NCBI RefSeq assembly: GCF_006715395.1
Contig: NZ_VFNC01000002.1
Span: forward strand, 3,038,001-3,102,000
Reading direction: 5' to 3'
DNA from: Streptomyces sp. SLBN-31
GTDB lineage: Bacteria; Actinomycetota; Actinomycetes; Streptomycetales; Streptomycetaceae
DNA length: 64,000 nt
This document shows positions 25,387 through 33,024 of the stretch, piece by piece. The notes beneath the pieces were generated by a model. It ran no database searches and was not told where the DNA came from. It worked only from the letters and a program-made list of their open reading frames with translations. Position 1 is the stretch's first letter, and the number at the start of each line of letters is the position of its first letter. The position numbers and the translations under genes are program-made.

Positions 25387-26448
25387 ATGCTGAACGCCCT
25401 GTGGACACCGACCGCCGTCGGTGACATCTCCCTCCCGCACCGCCTGGTCATGGCCCCCATGACCCGCGACCGCTCCACGCCCGAAGGCGTGCCGACCGAG
25501 CTGAACGCCGAGTACTACGCCCAGCGGGCCTCGCACGCGCTCATCATCACCGAGGGCACCCAGCCCTCCCCCGACGGCCAGGGCTACCTCCTCACCCCCG
25601 GCATCCACAATGACGAGCAGATCGCCGGGTGGCGCAAGGTCACCGACGCCGTGCACGAGGCCGACGGCCGGATCGTCATCCAGCTGATGCACACCGGACG
25701 CATCGCCCACCCCGACAACACCCCGCACGGCCGTCAGCCGGTCGCCCCTTCGGCGATCCGGCCGCAGGGCGCGATGTTCACCGCGTCGGGCCCCCAGGAG
25801 ATGCCGACCCCGCGTGCTCTGTCGACGCAGGAGGTCGCGGCGACCGTCGACGACTTCCGCCGCGCCGCAGCGGCCGCCGTCGCGGCAGGCGCCGACGGCG
25901 TGGAGATCCACGCCGCCAACGGCTACCTGGTACACCAGTTCCTGTCCGACAACACCAACCAGCGCACCGACCGCTACGGCGGTTCCCTCGACAACCGCAT
26001 CCGCTTCGCCGTCGAGGTCGCCGCTGCCGTGGCCGACGAGATCGGCGCCGACCGCACCGGCCTGCGCATCTCCCCCGGCAACCCCTACAACGACATCGCC
26101 GAGTCCGACACCGCCGAGCTGTATCCGGCGCTCCTGCGCGCCCTGAGCCCGCTCGGCCTCGCCTACCTCCACGTGATGCACGCGGGCGACGAGGAGCTGC
26201 TGGGCACCTTGCGCGCGCTGTGGCCGACCACGCTGATCCTCAACCGGGCCGGCACCGACCTGCCCACCCGCGCCAAGGACGTCGACAACGGCACGGCCGA
26301 CCTTGTCTCCGTCGGCGCCCTCGCGCTCGCCAACCCGGACCTGGTCGAGCGGCTACGCTCTGACGCGCCGCTGAACACCCCCGACCCGGCGACCTTCTAC
26401 GGCGGCGGAGTGGCCGGCTACACCGACTACCCCACCCACACCGTCTGA
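25387..26448 (+). CDS. NADH:flavin oxidoreductase, old yellow enzyme family
   Basis: 353 residues, a TIM-barrel FMN enzyme. Landmarks: LPHRLVMAPMTRDRSTPEG at the N-terminus, IQLMHTGRIAHP, VEIHAANGYLVHQFLSDNTNQRTDRYGGSLDNR (substrate and flavin site with the HAAN motif), and the phosphate-binding end DLVSVGALALANPDLVERL. It reduces activated C=C bonds such as N-ethylmaleimide-like electrophiles using NAD(P)H. ATG at 25387 lies 52 bp after the quinone reductase stop. It is probably co-transcribed and under the MarR gene that follows 11 bp later. Confidence 0.95.
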   Translation: MLNALWTPTAVGDISLPHRLVMAPMTRDRSTPEGVPTELNAEYYAQRASHALIITEGTQPSPDGQGYLLTPGIHNDEQIAGWRKVTDAVHEADGRIVIQLMHTGRIAHPDNTPHGRQPVAPSAIRPQGAMFTASGPQEMPTPRALSTQEVAATVDDFRRAAAAAVAAGADGVEIHAANGYLVHQFLSDNTNQRTDRYGGSLDNRIRFAVEVAAAVADEIGADRTGLRISPGNPYNDIAESDTAELYPALLRALSPLGLAYLHVMHAGDEELLGTLRALWPTTLILNRAGTDLPTRAKDVDNGTADLVSVGALALANPDLVERLRSDAPLNTPDPATFYGGGVAGYTDYPTHTV

Positions 26449-26459
26449 GGAACCGCATC

Positions 26460-26939
26460 ATGCCCGCCTCCACCCACCGCACCCCCTCTACGGCCAGCGA
26501 GGGGCCGATGAGTTACGCGATCTTCCAGCTCGCCCGCGCCCACCGCGCCCGCGCCGCCGCCATACTCCGCGAGATGGACCTGCATCCCGGACAGGAACTG
26601 CTGCTCATGCAACTCCTCGACCGGGACGGCCAGACCCAGTCCGAACTGCTCGAAAGCGTCGGCCTGGACCACTCCACCGTCTCCAAGTCCCTGCGCCGCA
26701 TGCAGGACGCCGGCCTGCTCATCCGCGAGCCGGCCGCACACGACCGGCGCGTCATGGTCGTCCACCTCACCGACAAGGGCCGTGCCATGCGCGAGCCCCT
26801 GGCAGCCATGTGGCGGGCCCTGGAGGAGACCTCCGCAGTGAACCTGTCGGCGCAGCAGGCAGAGTCCTTCGTCCGCACCGCCTACGCCATCGCCGACGCG
26901 ATCAACAGCCGCGCTGTTCCACGGGAAGATTCCGAGTAA
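26460..26939 (+). CDS. MarR-family transcriptional regulator
   Basis: 159 residues with a winged helix typical of MarR: LLLMQLLDRDGQTQSELLESVGLDHSTVSKSLRRMQDAGLLIREPAAHDRRVMVVHLTDKG, where DRR in the wing is conserved. N- and C-terminal helices would form the dimer. It is the last gene of the redox set and likely represses it through the inverted repeat at 24352-24396. A Cys-based or ligand-based sensor cannot be told from sequence. Confidence 0.93.
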   Translation: MPASTHRTPSTASEGPMSYAIFQLARAHRARAAAILREMDLHPGQELLLMQLLDRDGQTQSELLESVGLDHSTVSKSLRRMQDAGLLIREPAAHDRRVMVVHLTDKGRAMREPLAAMWRALEETSAVNLSAQQAESFVRTAYAIADAINSRAVPREDSE

Positions 26940-27033
26940 CTCCTCTGGGCCCGCACCCCGGTTCCGGCCTGGAGTGCGCTTCGTTTCCGGCGCTCCTGCG
27001 AGTGGACAGTGCTGCAGCGCACTCGGCTCATGA

Positions 27034-27948
27034 AGGACCGGCTCCCTCGGCGGTAAGGTCGTCGACGAACTGCTCAAGCGCGGTAAGAACGTCCGCGCTC
27101 TGGTCCGGCCGACCACCGACGCGAGCAGGCTCGAAAGGCGGGGTGCCGAGATCGCCCGCGGCGACATGCTCGACCTCGACTCGCTCGTCGCCGCCATGAA
27201 CGGCGCCGATGCCGTCATCACCACCGCTGCCGGCTACACCCGCGGCGGCAAGAACGCGCACGACATCGACACCGTCGGCAACGCCAACCTCGCCGAGGCC
27301 GCCCACCGCACCGGCATCCGGCGGTTCGTCCTGACCAGCATCCTCACCAGCGACCAGACGCCCCAAGTCCCGCACTTCTGGCACAAGAAGCTCGCCGAGG
27401 ACAAGCTCGAACAGCTCGGCGTCCCGTTCGTCGCACTGCGCCCGGGGGCGTTTCTCGACCAGGTCGCGAGCATGGCGGGCGACCCGGTCGACAAGGGCCG
27501 CATGGTGTGGATCGGCAAGGCCACCGTCCCGCTGACCTTCGTCCACACCTCCGATCTCGCGGCGTATCTGGCAGCCGCGGTCGACGCCGAGGCCGAGGCC
27601 GGTGAGCGGATCGACATCGGTTGGGACCGTCCGGTCAGCATGCGAGAGGTGGCCGACGTAATGGGCAGCCGGGCCGGAAAGAAGATCAAGGTGTGGGCCC
27701 TCCCGTCCGCCGTCACCCGCGCCGCAGGAGCCGTCGCCGGCCGCTTCATGCCCCTGATCAAGGACATGGCCGCGATGTTCCGCTGGTTCGAGACCGGCCG
27801 CTACGTCGCCGACCCCCGCCGCCAGGAGCAACTGTTCGGCCCCGTCCCCACGGCCGAGGACGCCCTCGCCCGGTACACCGACGAGCTGGGCATGGCGCAG
27901 CACCGGGACAGGCCCGCACGCCGGTCCCGCCGCCCAGGCCCGTTGTGA
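27034..27948 (+). pseudogene. 5'-truncated NmrA-like NAD(P)-binding reductase
   Basis: The frame runs from just after a TGA at 27031 and preserves TGSLGGKVVDELLKRGKNVRALV, the end of the nucleotide-binding glycine loop. The first beta strand and any start codon before it are missing. The rest is intact for about 300 codons (VITTAAGYTRGG, RFVLTSILTSDQ, LRPGAFLDQVASMAG, PLTFVHTSDLAAYL). The first internal ATG (27166) would delete the whole coenzyme loop. It resembles NmrA/atypical SDR proteins often found beside MarR redox operons. Loss is recent, since no other lesions are seen. Confidence 0.8.
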
Positions 27949-28787
27949 CAGGGCGCCACACGTTCCCCGTACCAGGAATGGGACCTGCCCGGGTCGGCTG
28001 CAGCCGAGCTTCAACTGAACTGGCTATACCACGACACCTGTTGCACTTGTCAGCGTCAACGGAACCGGCGCTGAGCTGCATGAAGCCCCCTCGGCCGGCC
28101 TCGCGCCACAGTCGCTCCCCTGGAGAACTCCTGGCCGTCAGGAACCGCTACCACCGCAGCAGGTCCACCCTCGTACGACCGGATCATCAGCGCAGGCTGC
28201 GCCTGCGCCTGAGCGGCCCGCAAAGCAGCCGCTGCCCGGCTTGCCCCGGTCACCACGGGGGTCCAGACGAGAAAGGGTCGAGTAACCCATCGGGGCCGTT
28301 TCCCCTCCGGGCCGTTTCCTTGCCCCTCGGCCATCGCCGGGACACTTCCTCAGCAGCGACAGGCTCTCCACAGCACAGACCGCAGCCGACGTCGCCCTAG
28401 CCCTACCCGCGTCCGCGCACCCGCCGCGCCGGTATCCGCACTGCCTCCGCCGCCGGCCCGATACTCAGCTGGCCACCCTGTGGATGGCTGCCCCAGCCGC
28501 GTCACCATCAAATGGGACAACGAATCGACTCCGAGACACCGTCGTCCTGGACACGTCTGCGCCGTCCCGGCCCCTGTAGGGCCCCTGGGTCTTGGCTCGG
28601 CCCTCGACGCAGTCGCCCGGACCGCGAGCGACGCCCTCGATCATCTACTCAGCCGCAGGTCAGAGGGGTTGGAGTCCCCCGAGCACGGCCGACTCCAAAC
28701 CCACGAGCAGCGGATTCAGTCCGTCCAGGCGAAGTTGACGCCCCGACACCCGAAAATGAACGTTTTCGCAGGTCAGAGGCCTGCAAA
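27949..28787. repeat. right end of element III
   Basis: About 840 bp without a convincing gene. Direct GGCCCCT repeats lie at 28569-28575 and 28580-28586 (11-bp spacing), matching this element's left end rather than elements I and II. The last 95 bp (CACGAGCAGCGGATTC, AACGTTTTCGCAGGTCAGA) are the shared right-end sequence abutting the tRNA. Confidence 0.7.
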
Positions 28788-28789
28788 GG

Positions 28790-28863
28790 TGGGGCGGGTG
28801 GGACTCGAACCCACGGCCGACGGATTATGAGTCCGCTGCTCTAACCGGCTGAGCTACCGCCCC
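28790..28863 (-). tRNA. tRNA with CAT anticodon (elongator Met or Ile2)
   Basis: 74-nt cloverleaf: acceptor GGGGCGG/CCGCCCC, D-arm GCTC...GAGC, anticodon stem GCGGA/TCCGT with loop CTCATAA, T-arm GTGGG/CCCAC with TTCGAGT, discriminator A. The CAT anticodon fits elongator tRNA-Met; an Ile2 tRNA (lysidine-modified) cannot be excluded. Its 3' half is the attachment site of the three elements to the left, and the gene remains intact. Confidence 0.93.
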
Positions 28864-29043
28864 ATAGCGGCGTGTCGCGTACATGTGTGCGCGCCGTCTG
28901 CCGCAGCATAGCCGCTCATACGATCTCCTGCTTCGCAGGGGCGACTTCGCATGCCCTTCAAGACTCCCCCCGTGACCTGCATGGTTCCGCCGACACACGG
29001 TCGGACATGAAAAAGGACCCCGGCGGGGTCCTCGTTCAGCATG

Positions 29044-29116
29044 CTCCCCCGACTGGACTCGAACCAGTAACCTGCCGGTTAACAGCCGGCTGCTCTGCCA
29101 ATTGAGCTACGGAGGA
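29044..29116 (-). tRNA. tRNA-Asn (GTT)
   Basis: 73-nt cloverleaf: acceptor TCCTCCG/CGGGGGA, anticodon loop CTGTTAA, T-loop TTCGAGT, discriminator G. It is identical to the neighbouring copy 5 bp away. Confidence 0.95.
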
Positions 29117-29121
29117 CCGAG

Positions 29122-29194
29122 CTCCCCCGACTGGACTCGAACCAGTAACCTGCCGGTTAACAGCCGGCTGCTCTGCCAATTGAGCTACGGAGGA
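29122..29194 (-). tRNA. tRNA-Asn (GTT), second copy
   Basis: Identical to the copy at 29044-29116, separated by 5 bp. All three tRNA genes of the cluster are co-oriented and probably co-transcribed toward the CAT tRNA. Confidence 0.95.
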
Positions 29195-29328
29195 ATGCCT
29201 CGTTGCATCGAACGTACCTACCTGGGTATTCGCCAGGGGGCGGGCGCTCGCTGCGACACATACATTAGCGCAAGCAGGGGGGTGCTCCGCCAATCGGTAT
29301 CCCCCACGGACGGAAGGGTGGCTCCCTC

Positions 29329-29634
29329 ATGCGCTACAAGCTCACGTTCGTCGTCGGCCTGGCTCTGGGTTACGTCCTGGGCACACGCGCCGGACGCGAA
29401 CGCTACGAGCAACTGAAGAAGTCCGCGCGCCAGGTCGCCCAGAACCCGGCGGTCCGCAACACCGCAGAGACGGCCGCCCAGCAGGGCCGCCAGTTCGCGG
29501 GCAAGGCGTACCACGTGGTCAGCGACAAGGTCGGGGACCGGGTGCCGGACTCGGTGACGGACCGGGTGCGCTCGCTGAAGGGCCGGCACACCAACGGCAC
29601 GGGCGAGGACGACTGGGGCACCAGCAACACCTAG
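29329..29634 (+). CDS. small membrane-anchored YtxH-like protein
   Basis: 101 residues. The N-terminus MRYKLTFVVGLALGYVLGTRAGRERYEQLKKSARQVAQNPAV matches the YtxH-type pattern: one short glycine-containing membrane helix followed by a basic amphipathic helix. The rest is hydrophilic and Lys/Arg/Asp-rich. The function of such proteins in Streptomyces is unknown; a stress or envelope role is assumed. It stands alone between the tRNA cluster and the kinase gene. Confidence 0.8.
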   Translation: MRYKLTFVVGLALGYVLGTRAGRERYEQLKKSARQVAQNPAVRNTAETAAQQGRQFAGKAYHVVSDKVGDRVPDSVTDRVRSLKGRHTNGTGEDDWGTSNT

Positions 29635-29684
29635 GCGTACGGCTCCGCGAACCCCCGCGGCCCTTCGCCCATAGAATTTTCGCC

Positions 29685-31127
29685 ATGGGGATAGTCGCCG
29701 GGTTGGACAGTTCGCCCGATTTCACTCGCATCGTCGTCTGCGACACGGACACGGGCGCCGTGCTCCGGCAGGGGTATGCCCCCCACCCGGTGGACGGTGA
29801 CCGCCCCGCCGACGTCGACCCGCAGGCCTGGCTGCTCTCCCTCGGGGAGGCGGCCGGCGGCGGGCTCCTCGAAGGCGTGCAGGCCATCGGCGTGTCGGCG
29901 CAGCAGAACGCGGTGATCGCGCTGGACGCGCAGGGCAACACGGTGCGCCCGGCGATGGTCGGCGGCGACAGGCGGACGCAGGTCGCCGCGGCGGATCTGA
30001 TCGACGCGCTCGGCGGGCGCGAGTCCTGGGCGCAAGCCGTGGGGTCCGTGCCGCAGGCCGCGCAGCCGGTGACCAAGCTGCGCTGGCTCGCCAAGAACGA
30101 GCCCGACGCCGCCCTGCGCGCCGCGATCCTGATGCAGGCCCACGACTGGCTGGTGTGGCAGCTGCTCGGGCGGCCCGTACGCAGGACCACCGACCGGGGC
30201 GGCGCCTCAGGGACCGGCTACTGGTCGGCGGCCACCGGTTCCTACCGCACCGACCTGGTGGAGCTGGCGCTGGGTCACCAGGTCATGCTGCCCGAGGTGA
30301 TCGGTCCGGCGGAGGCGGCCGGTACGACTCCGGAGGGGCTGCTGATCTCCGCCGGGACCGGCGGGACCATGGCCGCCGCCTTCGGGCTCGGCATCGGGCT
30401 GGGCGACGCGGTCGTCTCGCTGGGTGCCTCGGGGTCCGTGATGGCCGTGCATCCCGAGGCCCTCGTCGACGGCACCGGGATGATCACCGCCCTCGCCGAC
30501 GCGACCGGCATGCACCTGCCCGTGGTCACCACCCTGAACGCCGTACGGACCCTGCGCGGGACCGCCGAACTGCTCGGCCTGTCGGACCTGGAGAGCCTGT
30601 CCGACCTGGCGATGAAGTCGACGCCCGGCTCGCACGGACTGGTGCTGCTGCCGTATCTGGAGGGCGAGCGGACGCCCAGCCTGCCGCACACCGCGGGGAC
30701 CCTCGCGGGCCTGCGCCGGGAGTCGATGAAGCCCGAGCACCTCGCCCGGGCCGCGTTCGAGGGCATGCTGTGCGGGCTCGCCGACGCACTGGACGTGCTG
30801 CGCGGCCGGGGCGTCGACGTACGGCGGATCTTCCTGCTGGGGGCGGCCGCCGAGCTGCCCGCCGTGCAGGCCGCCGCGCCCGCCCTGTTCGGCGCGCAGG
30901 TCGTCGTACCGCAGCCCGCGGACTACGCGGCGATCGGTGCCGCACGGCAGGCCGCGTGGGCGCTGGGGGTGTCGCAGGGCGCGCTGGACCCGCGCAATCC
31001 GCCGGCCTGGCAGGGCGCGGCCGCGCAGGTGCTGGAGCCCGGTGAGGAGCTGGCGGTCGGGCAGGCGGTGCGGCAGCAGTACGTGTCGGTGCGCGAGCAG
31101 ACCCATCCCGGGGCGTTCCGGACATAG
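29685..31127 (+). CDS. FGGY-family carbohydrate kinase
   Basis: 480 residues with the two actin-like halves of FGGY kinases: GLDSSPDFTRIVVCD (N-terminal phosphate loop), AIGVSAQQNAVIALD, a central TGGTMAAAFGL ... LGASGSVMAVHP region and the C-terminal LLPYLEGERTPSLP and FLLGAAAELPAVQAAAPALFGAQVVVP. It most resembles xylulose kinase, but substrate is not fixed by sequence. A TAGAAT -10 element lies 7 bp before the ATG, so the transcript is probably leaderless. No sugar isomerase or transporter is adjacent. Confidence 0.85.
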   Translation: MGIVAGLDSSPDFTRIVVCDTDTGAVLRQGYAPHPVDGDRPADVDPQAWLLSLGEAAGGGLLEGVQAIGVSAQQNAVIALDAQGNTVRPAMVGGDRRTQVAAADLIDALGGRESWAQAVGSVPQAAQPVTKLRWLAKNEPDAALRAAILMQAHDWLVWQLLGRPVRRTTDRGGASGTGYWSAATGSYRTDLVELALGHQVMLPEVIGPAEAAGTTPEGLLISAGTGGTMAAAFGLGIGLGDAVVSLGASGSVMAVHPEALVDGTGMITALADATGMHLPVVTTLNAVRTLRGTAELLGLSDLESLSDLAMKSTPGSHGLVLLPYLEGERTPSLPHTAGTLAGLRRESMKPEHLARAAFEGMLCGLADALDVLRGRGVDVRRIFLLGAAAELPAVQAAAPALFGAQVVVPQPADYAAIGAARQAAWALGVSQGALDPRNPPAWQGAAAQVLEPGEELAVGQAVRQQYVSVREQTHPGAFRT

Positions 31128-31236
31128 CGGATCGGCAGCGGAACGTAAGGATCCGGTAGGAGGCCCACCCGGAAGGCCGCATGAGACGCTGCTCTCGGCT
31201 TAATCGGTTGAGGTAACGCGGGGGGAATGTTCGACG

Positions 31237-33024
31237 ATGGGGGCCACGGGCAACGAACCCGCCCCCACCGCCGACTCCGAGAGACGCAGCGTGCTCATAC
31301 GACTTCTACGGACCTATCTCAGGCCGTACAAGAAACCCATCGCCGCGGTGGTGCTGCTGCAGTTCCTGCAGACCTGCGCCACCCTCTACCTGCCGACGCT
31401 GAACGCGCACATCATCGACAACGGTGTCGTCAAGGGCGACACCGGCTACATCCTCTCCTTCGGCGCGCTGATGATCGGCATCTCGCTGGCCCAGGTCGTG
31501 TGCAACATGGGGGCCGTGTACTACGGCGCCCGGACCGCGGCGGCCGTCGGCCGGGACGTGCGCGCCGCGGTGTTCGACCGGGTGCAGTCCTTCTCCTCGC
31601 GGGAGGTCGGCCACTTCGGGGCACCCTCGCTGATCACCCGGACCACCAACGACGTCCAGCAGGTCCAGATGCTGGCCCTGATGACGTTCACGCTGATGGT
31701 GTCGGCGCCGATCATGTGCGTGGGCGGCATCGTCCTCGCGCTCGGCCTGGACGTGCCGCTGTCCGCGGTACTGGTCGCCGTGGTGCCGACGCTGGGCATC
31801 TGCGTGACGTTGATCGTGCGGCGGCTGCGGCCGCTGTTCCGGGCCATGCAGACCCGCCTGGACACCGTCAACCGAGTACTGCGCGAGCAGATCACCGGCA
31901 ACCGTGTGATCAGGGCCTTCGTCCGGGACGAGTACGAGAAGGAGCGGTTCGGGAAGGCCAACGGCGATCTCACCGAGATGCAGCTGGCCACCGGCAACAT
32001 GCTCGCGCTGATGTTTCCGATCGTCATGACGGTGGTGAACCTGTCGTCCATCGCGGTGGTGTGGTTCGGCGCCCACCGCATCGACAGCGGCGGGATGCAG
32101 ATCGGCGACCTGACCGCCTTCCTCGCCTACCTCATGCAGATCGTGATGTCCGTGATGATGGCCACCTTCATGTTCATGATGGTGCCGCGCGCTGAGGTGT
32201 GCGCCGAGCGCATCGAGGAGGTCCTCGGCACGTCGTCGAGCGTGGTCCCGCCGACGGCGCCGGTGGTGGAGCTGCGCAGGCACGGACACCTGGAGATCCG
32301 GGGCGCGGGCTTCCGCTACCCGGGCGCCGAGGAGCCGGTGCTCAAGGCCGTCGATCTGGTCGCCCGGCCCGGGGAGGTCACCGCCGTCATCGGCTCGACC
32401 GGCAGCGGCAAGTCCACCCTGCTCGGCCTGGTCCCCCGCCTGTTCGACGCGACCGACGGGGAGGTCCTGGTCGACGGCACCGACGTGGCGACCATCGAGC
32501 CCAAGCTGCTCGCGAAGACGGTCGGCCTGGTCCCGCAGAAGCCGTACCTGTTCGCGGGGACGGTCGCGACCAACCTGCGCTACGGCAACCCGGACGCCAC
32601 GGACGAGGAACTGTGGCACGCGCTGGAGGTGGCGCAGGCCAAGGACTTCGTCACCAAGCTGGAGGGCGGGCTGAACGCGCCGATCGCGCAAGGCGGTACG
32701 AACGTCTCCGGCGGTCAGCGGCAGCGGCTCGCGATCGCCCGCACACTGGTGCAGCGGCCGGAGATCTACCTCTTCGACGACTCCTTCTCCGCCCTCGACT
32801 ACGCGACCGACGCGGCCCTGCGCGCGGCGCTCGCCGAGGAGACCGCCGAGGCCACCGTCGTGATCGTCGCCCAGCGCGTGGCGACCATCCGGGACGCCGA
32901 CCGGATCGTCGTCCTCGACGAGGGACGCGTCGTCGGCACCGGCCGGCACCACGAGCTGATGGCGGACAACGAGACCTACCGGGAGATCGTGCTCTCCCAG
33001 CTGACGGAAGCGGAGGCTGCCTGA
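31237..33024 (+). CDS. ABC exporter half-transporter, degenerate-site subunit
   Basis: 595 residues: six-helix type IV exporter membrane domain (about 30-320), then an ATPase domain. Walker A is GSTGSGKS and the signature is the canonical VSGGQRQR. The Walker B stretch reads IYLFDDSFSALD, with Asp where the catalytic Glu should be. The partner gene overlaps by ATGA. The two therefore form a heterodimer, with this subunit giving the good signature motif and the poor catalytic site. Likely a multidrug or lipid exporter; no substrate clue. Confidence 0.93.
   Translation: MGATGNEPAPTADSERRSVLIRLLRTYLRPYKKPIAAVVLLQFLQTCATLYLPTLNAHIIDNGVVKGDTGYILSFGALMIGISLAQVVCNMGAVYYGARTAAAVGRDVRAAVFDRVQSFSSREVGHFGAPSLITRTTNDVQQVQMLALMTFTLMVSAPIMCVGGIVLALGLDVPLSAVLVAVVPTLGICVTLIVRRLRPLFRAMQTRLDTVNRVLREQITGNRVIRAFVRDEYEKERFGKANGDLTEMQLATGNMLALMFPIVMTVVNLSSIAVVWFGAHRIDSGGMQIGDLTAFLAYLMQIVMSVMMATFMFMMVPRAEVCAERIEEVLGTSSSVVPPTAPVVELRRHGHLEIRGAGFRYPGAEEPVLKAVDLVARPGEVTAVIGSTGSGKSTLLGLVPRLFDATDGEVLVDGTDVATIEPKLLAKTVGLVPQKPYLFAGTVATNLRYGNPDATDEELWHALEVAQAKDFVTKLEGGLNAPIAQGGTNVSGGQRQRLAIARTLVQRPEIYLFDDSFSALDYATDAALRAALAEETAEATVVIVAQRVATIRDADRIVVLDEGRVVGTGRHHELMADNETYREIVLSQLTEAEAA

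Larger units (their letters stand above)
22670..28787. mobile_element. integrative element III (tRNA-proximal, no integrase seen)
   Basis: A 6.1-kb segment between att copy C and the intact tRNA. Its arm-type repeats are GGCCCCT at both ends instead of GGCCTCA, so the two ends belong together. Cargo: an intact RelE/HTH pair, a quinone-oxidoreductase/old-yellow-enzyme/MarR set and a truncated NmrA-like gene. Lying next to the tRNA, it is probably the most recent arrival, in line with its intact module. Confidence 0.75.

Noticed and set aside
28480..28844. Two 110-116-codon frames running into the tRNA-CAT region
   Set aside because: They read through the att core and right-end repeats; similar tails appear at every att copy, so they are not genes.
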